Source of the DNA: Coprinopsis marcescibilis
Taxonomy: Eukaryota; Basidiomycota; Agaricomycetes; Agaricales; Psathyrellaceae
Length of the DNA stretch: 64,000 bases
Assembly (NCBI GenBank): GCA_004369085.1
Contig: ML210275.1
Coordinates: 1-64,000, forward strand
Direction of reading: 5' to 3'
In this document: positions 46,495 through 55,487 of the stretch, piece after piece
Numbering within the stretch: position 1 is the first letter of the stretch
Layout: each line of letters opens with the position of its first letter
Program-made: the position numbers and the translations under genes
The notes under the pieces: model-generated
What the model was told of the DNA's origin: nothing
The model's input: the letters and a program-made list of their open reading frames with translations, nothing else
Database searches by the model: none

Positions 46495-48878
46495 ATGTCG
46501 TCTAATACTTATCTTAATATGCAGAGGTCTATATCGCGCTCGCAGACACCATTTTCTCGCTCTGGATCACACACGCCTAGCACTCTTATGATGAACCAAG
46601 GAAATGCCCATGGCTTGTCTGGTAACCAGGTGACATGCAGTGTTCTGCCCAAACAGCCTCTATCACTTACTTTCTCTTTATCTAGCTCCGAATGTACCCA
46701 GAAGTGCCCGACTTTCTTGATGACCAGTCGTTCCAAGTTAGCGCTAGTTTCAGCGCTAATGACACTTCCAATATGGTCGAAAGCGGACCAATAGCCGAAG
46801 ACTTCAATAATCCCCGGATGCGAGCTCTCTGGTCCGAGTTAAATCGTGTCCGAGGAGAGTTGGACATTGTGAAGACCAAGTATGAGTACGAAAAGTAAGT
46901 TAATTCTACTATTGGGATACTGCCTCTATTACCGCATATACAGAAATAACTCGACACTTCTTAATGGATTGCTTCAACAAGCAATGAAGAATCCTGGCAT
47001 CAGCTTGTCACCAACAACTTCCGCATCTTCCTCCTCATCTCCACCGATGACAAATTCTTCTACAAAGATGGCCGTTGAGACTGGTGCTCATCAGCTTCAG
47101 CGCATGCTTGACAAACTGGAGCGGGATCATCCTCTTGGCCCACAGCCTCTCAAAGATGATCCTGAGTATTCCATGTGCTCCGAGCTGTGGGACGAGGCTA
47201 AAATTGGGAAGCTCAATGAAGAATGCGCCAACAACAATGCAGTGCCCCTTGGAAAATGGGAGTTTATCCAAACCATCACAGGCGAACCTGTTTCCGACAC
47301 ACGCCTCAAGCAGATGTGGAATTCTGCTACCACCCTGTTCGACTCATTCTACTTTCTCTGGATTGATCCACCATCATGGGGAAATAAAATCGGTGTTATC
47401 ACTAACTATTTCAAAGCAGAGATGTACCGCCAGTTTCCGGAGCTACGGTGGTGCAGCGATGACTATAAGATTCGTAGGCTTGCAACGTTCAAATACTCAG
47501 AGTGGGTTCGGAGCCGTGAATCCAAATCCCGTAAGCACCTTTATCTTTCGAGCACCAGCATCTTTCTGACATTGGATGCAGGCTGCCCTGTTATCGCTGC
47601 TCAGTATGGGCTCGACATCCCTGCAATATCCAAGAAAAGGCGTGGAGGGGACACCTCAGCTGCTCGAAAGAAAGTAAAGATTGAAAAGGTATCTGGTTCC
47701 CACACCATGGCTGTTGAACAATGCTTGATGATCGCTTTCAGGAGCCAACCGTTCACGGACATCCTCTTGCACCACCACCACCGTTTCAGCCCAAAACCAG
47801 CTCTACAGCGTTGACATCCACCTTCCGGGATACCAATCAATATGAACATGAGAAGCCATATGAATCGGGTCCTCCCAGTCCATCACCTCATCGTTTGGGA
47901 GGTACCCCAGAGCCTCTCAGGTTCCCAGCTTCAACTGGCAGTGTGGGCGTTCTTAGGGACCTTAACATTCCTCCCTCTGATTCTGCAGGTGCCAAGGGTC
48001 CCAGCAATGGTCCAGCAGCTTCGATCGACATGGACAAGGACACGAACACCAGGCCAGCAGTCAGAGTCGACACGAACAAGGGCCCAGATGCCAGGCCAGC
48101 AGCCACAGTCGACACAAGCAAGGACTCGGACACCCCAGCAGCCGCAGTCGACACAAACAAGAACACCTTGGAATCCACGACCACCACGAAACAGAATTCC
48201 GCGGCATTTGCAGTCGATACAAGCAAAGATTCAACAGCAGCCGCAAATGATATGAACAAGGACTCGGATATGGTTGACACCTTGGCCAGTAACCGGGAGA
48301 AGAACCCATTGTATGTTATTATCACAATTGTCGAATCTGGTACATGCTGAGACCATTTCCAAACCCCATGTAACAGTGCAGATGTTTCCATCCCCGGTTC
48401 TAAATTTACCGTGCCACATATCCCTGCCGATCCAAATCAACTGCCAGCACCGAAACTGCCCAAGGCTGATTACGATACACCGAGCAATAGTGTTACGCCT
48501 CGGTATGTCCTGACCACATTACTATGCCATATATCTCACTCCTGTGCCAACCAGCAACTTATGCTTGACCGACTACATCCAACTCTATGGCCCAGCTATC
48601 ACCAAAAAAGAATTCACCGCATACTTCAAGACTGTTCCAGCTGACATCGTAAAGGTCAGTCTTTCCCTTCATGTCCTATATTTGTTTTTCTACCTGCTAA
48701 TAACACTTAGGAGTATACCATGCTTATCCGCCAGCGAAAGAAGACACTGGAGCACCTGGCGGACCAGCTTGCTGTTACTCCTGTCCTCAAGAACTACGCC
48801 ACCAAGCTAGCCACCGAAGAGGCTGCACGAAACGCAGCGAATGGTAGCTCTGATGTTGGCGCAGCATCTATGACTTAG
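46495..48878 (+). CDS. Transposon accessory protein 2 with repeated VDT(N/S)K motif
   Basis: A large multi-exon gene, started at ATG 46495. Early exons give a Ser-rich leader, then LWSELNRVRGELDIVKTKYEYEK, a coiled coil joined over an intron to NNSTLLNGLL. The central ~170 residues are folded: LDKLERDHPLGPQPLKDDPEYSMCSELWDEAK, GKWEFIQTITGEPVSDTRLKQMW and WIDPPSWGNKIGVI. A basic segment (KKRRGGDTSAARKKVKIEK) may be a nuclear localisation signal. A low-complexity stretch (about 48020-48270) repeats VDTNKGPD/VDTSKDSD units six or seven times. The final exons give LTDYIQLYGPAITKKEFTAYFKTVPADIVK and EYTMLIRQRKKTLEHLADQ. No known enzyme is recognised. The orientation, spacing and lack of host-like features suggest it travels with the tnp2 element. 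Confidence 0.65.
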
Positions 48879-50475
48879 GTTGGGCTTCCTTAAATTCCAT
48901 GTGGGTGTCTGGAGGTGTTAAATGTTCTATGTTTTGATTTGCTGATGCGGATTTCTACTAGGGTTTCATTGAATGCATATCATCGCATCATTATGTAGAA
49001 TGAAACTGTTGTATGCTAATCCAAAATCTGCGAATAAATGCATATAAATGCATGTTATATTTCAAATATGAGCGGGTCGAGGCAAATGAGCGAGTGCGGA
49101 TTAATGCAGATCAATGTAGAGGAGCCTACCATGTGTGATTCGATGTAATGTCAAATTGCAGAATTCACGGAAAATTAATCACACTCTTCTACATTCTTAC
49201 TCACTTTCTGTCACATTTTGTTTTTTTGCATACATTTGCGCAAATCTGTAGAACGGGTTCTCTCTGGGGTTGATTCCCAATGAACTTCGAGTAGAATATG
49301 AATGAATACTGAGGAAAAGTGCTATGTACCGGTTCTACATAAAAGCCAACTTGCAACAAGTTGCCAGGTATTGGGTTCAGTTGATGACGGTACTACCCCA
49401 GACTGCAGACTCCAGCCCAGTCCCTAACAGGCTCTGCAACGAGCAAGGACCAGGAACAAGCTTGTCGACGATAAAGGCGATGGTTATGTCAGTACCCAAA
49501 TCACCGCGGACGCGCTTTGGTAGGTAGATAGGTTGATAGTGACTAGGTACGTAGCTGACGGTACCCCTTTGAAAGATAAAGATTCACATTATTGATATAT
49601 GTCCTTGCCAAGACTCGTCAATCCGTTTGCAGGCCAGTGGGAGCTGATAAGACCGCGGACGGTGCCGATGGTGTTCGGCCTCGGTGAGTCACGGATATTG
49701 AACTGGCTGTCAGGAATTATGAATACGATCATCGTCGGTCCTCGGGCCTCAGGCGCCTCTGGCCGGTCGCCCCTGTATAGTAAGATATTACGATGGCCCG
49801 CCACCTGATCAACGCGAGAGCACATTAGTGTCTGTTATATCATTGAACGTTGCAGGCATACTAAGAGGGTCGCAAAGCCGGCTTCTTGTGGGTTAGAGCA
49901 AGAATCCTTCTGTTTGGACACATCATATGATATGCCCTGTAATGACTGGGGGACGTTGGGTATCCTACGCATTGGGACATGTACGGTAGTAAGCTGGTAG
50001 GGACCTGCCCATGACACAAGGTACGGACCCAAACCACTTTCACTTTCCGAGAAAACAAAAACATCGGCGCGCGCAGTCTTGATATCATTATCATTCAACC
50101 ATCCATCTTTGATGATGAACTTGCACCTGATTGCTTTACTTAGTAAGGTGCGATAATGTTCCACTGGGCTTCAACGTTTGGCTCTGCAAGTTATGACTGA
50201 GCGACCTAAGATTCAGTCGATTCTCTGACAAAGGTATGTGCATGCAGCGCGTGACTTGCGTATCTCCGCGGTCCATCGTAACACACGAACAGGTTGAAGC
50301 AAGTTTCAACTTTCAAGTAAATACCCCGTGTATGTTTCCTGGCGTTTAAAAGAGGTATGAGTGACCGGTGAGTCCAGAACCAGAACTACCTTCCTCCAAC
50401 CACACTTCCCTCTGCTTTTAAAAGACAAGCTCTGAAACCCTCGCCTCATATATATCTACATACACCTTTGCAACG
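48879..50475. other. Presumed right flank of the CACTA element, AT-rich, no gene
   Basis: From 48890 to about 49260 the DNA is AT-rich with recurring atgcat, aatgca and ctgtag/tgtaga words, as in CACTA subterminal repeats. The exact end is not visible. Two minus-strand frames at 49589-50164 are unrecognised. Confidence 0.45.
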
Positions 50476-51050
50476 ATGAAGTTAGAAATGCTCACCAGTG
50501 TGCTTGCCGCTATGCTTTTAGTCCCCGTCGCTCTCGCCGCGGGCCCCACTCCCGCTGGCACCGGCGGCCACGGCGGCGGACACCCCGCAAGCCCTCCACC
50601 GGTGCGATTCCAGTGCGCGCGGACCTAACCTCGCGCAACGCCAACAGGCCGCCGGGGCCGAGTTTTTCGACATCCTCCTCAGGCGGCACGACGTCCAAAC
50701 CGCGTTTGACAAATACATCCCCGAGTACGTTTATTCTCAACACCCATCCATTCATCATTCATTTATTTACTCCTTCCATCACGTACATCCAACACAACGC
50801 CATAGCAGAACAAGGCCGTGCATTCGCCATCCCGTTCCTCGAGGCCCTCTTCGCGCCCCCGACGGTGTCGAGCTACATCACCGTGTTCAGCGGGCAGGGA
50901 TACGTGTTTGCGCACCACAAGCTGGCGTTGGCGAATGCGACGTATGCGGTGATGGATTATTTTAGGTTTCAGGGGACGTGTTTGGTGGAACATTGGGATG
51001 TTTTGCAGGAGATTACGGGGGATGAGCCGAATCCGCTTGCTTATTTCTGA
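50476..51050 (+). pseudogene. SnoaL/NTF2-fold protein, copy 3, probably broken
   Basis: The ATG at 50476 opens a good signal peptide (MKLEMLTSVLAAMLLVPVALAA) and a Gly/Pro spacer, but this frame hits TAA at 50626-50628. From about 50600 the conserved exon continues in another frame (RCDSSARGPNLAQRQQAAGAEFFDILL...KYIPE), so a 1-nt insertion or 2-nt deletion is indicated. The donor at gtacgt is present. The acceptor that should precede TYIQHN reads ccatcac, where copy 2 has atctag, so the AG is lost. Exon 2 itself is intact (YIQHNAIAEQGRAFAI, VFSGQGYVFAHHKL, MDYFRFQGTCLVEHWDV). Two lesions in an otherwise well conserved copy suggest a recent pseudogene; a sequencing error at the GC-rich frameshift cannot be excluded. 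A MITE sits 29 bp beyond the stop. Confidence 0.72.
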
Positions 51051-52681
51051 TCGGGATAGTAGTAGTACTAGTAGTACTACAGTCGAAACTGTCTTAAGGC
51101 ATACCCTTCGGTGGACATGGAAAAGTATGCCTTTTGGGAGGTTATGCCTTTTCGCAGGGAGATTTCGCCCCAAAAGAGTGCTTTGGTCGACCGAAAACCT
51201 ATGCCTTTTGGGAGGTTATGCCTTTTCACAAGTATGCCTTAAGGCAGTTTCGACTGTAGTAGCGGCGACTCTGGCAGTTGACTTATTGGAGATGATATAT
51301 AAGCTTTGAGGGTGTGCGTACATGCACACATACATAAGTGGCTTGAAGCGAATGCCTATATGTCCTGTTGAGATGTCGCTTTGCGCATGATAGAACGTTG
51401 CCAAGCATAATGCCTGGTGGTGAAATCTACACGCACTAGCAATACAGAAGCAGAATTTAAGCTCCAAAACACATCTCTCTGCATGTAGTCTGTAGAGGTG
51501 CAGTTATACTCGGACAAAGTTGGCAAGTCGAGACCGTTGAGCAGATTATGCCAGGATTGGCAAGCCCGGATCACCTATGCCGTGATGGGCCAGTTGATTG
51601 TTTCCCATGAATACTTCAAGGAGTTGGCGGGATTGGCCGCTGGTGGTTCTTTTTGGTTTTTAATTTGCCCAGGCACGCTGGTCTCTCGATATCCCAAAGG
51701 TGAGAGTCTCATGGCTACTCGTCCCTGGGTATGTATCCGTACACTGTTTTGAGCGGTGGCCCTCGGCTAGGCACCAGTCCGAGTCGGTTCATCCCAGCCC
51801 ACAGCAGCCTTGGGATACTATCCACAGCAGTTATTTCTGCGTAGGACGATGACCTGTTCTGAGTCAACCTTTATACATACTGGATGATGGGAGTTCATGT
51901 TACAGGTGCGAGCCACCCGCTCCATGCTATTCCGAACGAACAATAGTAGGCCATAGAAACTTATTAGCTGCTCACGGAAACCCTTTCCTTCACAGTTCAC
52001 ACGCGCGTTTTCCCAGTGTATAAAGATTTGGTACGGGCTCCAACAAAGATTGGCTTGGACTGTACTTTGGATACGAGTACTTCTACATTTTGACAGAGTA
52101 CTTTTATAGACCAGGAACGGATGCCGCATGTTTCATCGAATGGTCGACGGAGCTTTGGAGCCACCCGCCCACCCAGCAGTATGGCACAGTCGAAGCGGCG
52201 TCCAACTCTGGCGTTTTCAAACTCTAAACATCGCAACAAGAGCCAACATATCCTTTCCTGTCACAGTAAGAGTACTCCTTCATCCTATTTATAAGCTTTT
52301 GGTGAATTGACCTGACAAGTTATGACAGTTTGTTCGTCGTGATGAAGCTCGATGATATCCACCTCTTTTCATGGGTCCTGTCGAGATAATGGATCACGAG
52401 ACCCTTTTAAGGACATTGCATTGAATTGCTCGCCGTCGACCTTTGGATATGGTTGTTCTCGGCGCCAAGGTATCTAGGGCTTCCGGGCACATGTCGGTCC
52501 TTATCGATATTAGCGCTCACCAGAGCTCTTGATGCGCCATTAGAGGTATCGACTCGGATATAACGCCAAGTAATCCGTGAGCCACAGCCTTTGCAAAATA
52601 ACTTTCACGGGATCCTTCAGCTATTTAAGAGAGAAGGGTCGAAGCCCAAGGTCTGCAGTCGTTCCCCTAGTTCCCAGCAAG
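51051..52681. other. Intergenic region holding a MITE
   Basis: Contains the 177-bp MITE at 51080-51256 and the promoter of membrane-protein copy C. Remaining frames are short and unsupported. Confidence 0.5.
51080..51256. mobile_element. Tc1/mariner-type MITE with 25-bp TIRs and TA target duplication
   Basis: The left end cagtcgaaactgtcttaagg.. (51080-51104) and right end (51232-51256) are inverted copies over 25 bp with one mismatch. TA dinucleotides flank both (51078-51079 and 51257-51258). The inside carries two near-identical units of about 23 bp (tatgccttttgggaggttatg). There is no coding capacity. Confidence 0.93.
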
Positions 52682-54887
52682 ATGGGACGCGCTCTAACCA
52701 TGACATTCTCCCTCATAGCTCTGCTCCTCATCGCACTCCCCGCGCACGTCTATGCCCAGACGGCCTGCATTCGCGCTTTCCAACTTGACACTATCGGCTA
52801 TTTCCAGGGCTTCCTTTTGCGGGAAGACGCTGATGTTCCGGCTACGTGGTGCCCGTACTGGGAGCGTGCTTGTGACTACTACAACGACAATTGCGCTACC
52901 CTTACTTGCGATTACACTGATCTTGCGACGGGGTGCTCTGTGGGTACGTAGACTGTAGAGTGCTTTGATGAATATATTGACTCTGATTTAAATTGTTCGG
53001 GTGTAGTTGTCGATCCCGATGCTGTCCCAGCTGGTGCATTGGTTCCCGCTGCGCCTCCCACGCCATCTCCACCACCACCTCCTATTTCTACTCTTTCCCC
53101 CCCACCGCTGTCGGGACCAACTACCCCAAACAATACTAGCACACCGGGGTTTTCCGGAGCTGTCGCGCCCAGGCCAACGTATGACTACGGTTCCAGCGGT
53201 GTCCCCACCGGTGACATTTTTGCCACATATCCAGTCGGTGGCGTTGGTAGCGCCCTCCCAGCGGTCGCTGCAATCTCAAGCTTCCCTACTCACACACCGC
53301 TCCCAGGCGAAAGCGAGGCATCATCCTATGCAATCCTCGGAATCACCGTCCTCCTGGTGGTTGGGGGCATAGTTGGCGCAGTCGTCGCGATGAAGTACAC
53401 CCACTCTGCTTCAGAAAAAGGGTTTGACAAGCCTGAAACTCGTGCGGCCCCCGGTCCAGCCAAAGGCGGGGTTGCGTCAAGTGCGATCGACCCTGTCCTG
53501 CTGCTGCTCCACTTCCAGTTCATCTCCACCACCGGCTTCCTCTCGCTCTCGTACCCCCACAACTATCTCGGGTTCACGTACCATTTCTCGTTCGCGAACT
53601 TTATCTCGCCTGTTTTCACGACCATCTCGTCGGAGCTAGCTGGAACTTGCTGGATGACCAGCTCGCAGGTCCGGGCGGATGTGTCGGAGACGGCCACTGG
53701 ATTCCAGGCTGTTGCTCGTCGATATGGTCTTCAGCCTGGGACACTTGCTGGTGTCGTAAACCTAGGAGTGATCCTTGGGTTTGGGCTGGCCCAGTGCATC
53801 GTCCTCATTGTCACGCTTTTCTCTGTGATCTTCAAAAGGAGCAGCAACGAGGGCTTGCGAAGGATGGGCGAAAGATGGCCTTCGATGGCTTCTAACCTGA
53901 GCCTTCGACTGGTAAGCGTTATACTCCTCTAGAAGGTACTCCCTCAGCTTATATACCCATGCAGTGTCTCTGGGTATGGGGAACCGTCGCTACATTCGCT
54001 TTCTATCAGTTCCAAATCCCTTGCCCCTCCACCATCCCTCTCGTCTTGTCCATCGTGGAGTTTTGCGTCATCTTACTTGCGCTGCTGACAGTCTCCACGC
54101 TCATCACTCGAGCGGCTAGCAAATATGGCATTGCGAAACTATATTCTACGGAGGAAGAAGAGTCGGTCTACGCGCGACGGTGGGGGTCCCTGTATTCAAG
54201 CTACAAGCCGAATTACTTCAAGTACTTCATGGCGGATTATCTCTGGGTCATGTCGCGCAGTGCAATTATTGCTTTCGCCCAGGTGAGGCTTAGAGAATTT
54301 CGTATATCTCATGATTTCTGAAAACATTCGTCTAGTATCGAGGATTGATCCAAGTCTCTGCTCTGGGCGGTTTAGAGTTCGCCATCCTCCTTTGTAAGTG
54401 TTAACAGCGACGGCACCTACCTCCTTCATCATAACCCTAACTGTGATCATCTCTATAGTGCTTCTCATCCAAAGGCCATACGACACAGGTGCTGCGAACA
54501 CAGTTTACATTGGGTTCGCTGTCGTCCGGATGCTTTCCACAGGCCTCCTGGCGACGTTCATTCCTGGAGTTGCGTCCAGTGTAAGCATCTGCCATGCAAT
54601 GAATTACTGTAGCGAGAGGATTGACCGTACCTACAGGAACGTCAGAAGGAAACAGCTGCGATCGTTATAATCGCTATTACTATGACCTATGCTGGTGCCG
54701 TTGCGTTGATCCTGATCTTCAAACTCGGTACGTATTTGATTTGTTAACGCTCACCGCGCTTCTGACTTTAGTCTTTCAATTTCGACCAGTGGCAGGGATT
54801 ATTGATATGAGAAAGAAGAGACAAGGGACCTCTGAACAAGTTTCTGCTACTACACAGACTGCCGATTCTCAAGAAGAAGAAAAGTAA
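52682..54887 (+). CDS. Six-Cys TRP/FLC-like membrane protein, copy C, intact
   Basis: The best preserved member of the three-copy family. Its signal peptide is TMTFSLIALLLIALPAHVYA. The six-Cys domain has the core WCPYWERACDYYNDNC. A long Pro/Thr/Ser linker (PSPPPPPISTLSPPP) differs from the Gly-rich linkers of A and B. The first TM is SYAILGITVLLVVGGIVGAVVAM. The membrane body has LLLLHFQFISTTGFLSLSYP, GVVNLGVILGFGLAQCIVLIV, CLWVWGTVATFAFYQF, YRGLIQVSALGGLEFAILL, LIQRPYDTG, MLSTGLLATFIPGVAS and YAGAVALILIFKL. A short acidic/basic tail ends at 54887. About seven GT..AG introns all keep frame. MGRAL or the second Met (52700) could be the start. It lies downstream of SnoaL copy 3, same strand. 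Predicted at the cell surface; transport activity is unproven. Confidence 0.83.
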
Positions 54888-55487
54888 CGCGCCCCTCCTG
54901 GTATTGTTTTCCTTTCTCTGTTGCTTCCTGTTTGTCTTCCCGGTTCCGTGGTTCGTGTGATTCTTGGATGATTCTATATTCCTTTCGCTCGACTATGCAT
55001 TCTTCATTTGATCTTGAGTTTATTCTCGTCTCTAATTGGCTAATTGGGAATGTTTTGCTGAATCGATTAGCCAGAAATATGAAATTATGTGTCTGTGACG
55101 TCATCCGGATTGTTCGAATAACTATTTCGATTCCTGAAGACTTATATGAATTTCCGAAGCTGTGTGGACGACACCGTCCATCGTATGAACAGCTCTCCAA
55201 GCTCAAATTTACTCTGAGTGTTCCAGGTTTGCGGAAAACATCGATTTATTGAGGCCGGAATGATGGACGTCCGGAATGTGGTCCAAGGTCTTGGCTTATG
55301 CCATGCCCTCTTGGTCGCGTCCATCATGATGGGGCCACCGTATCGATTAGGAGGCGGCGGTGCAATCTGTGGACCTGCAGTGGCGTCTACAACCGCATTC
55401 ATTCCCCTTGTTCCAGCAGATAGCCACCAGTCGCCAGCATACCGACACAACACAGCGCAAGGACCTGGACAGGGAAGAATCGCCACC
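54888..55487. other. Intergenic region and phospholipase C leader
   Basis: Holds the 3' flank of copy C and the 5' leader of the phospholipase gene. An in-frame upstream ATG (55260) could add 76 residues to that gene. Confidence 0.4.

Noticed and set aside
28828..51050. SnoaL-like secreted proteins as polyketide cyclases of a biosynthetic cluster
   Set aside because: No polyketide synthase, oxidase or transporter cluster surrounds them, and the family is broad.
55218..55487. N-terminal extension of phospholipase C
   Set aside because: The frame begins without an ATG. The internal ATG at 55260 has weaker context than 55488, and the added segment is Gly/Pro-rich without homology, though it cannot be fully excluded.
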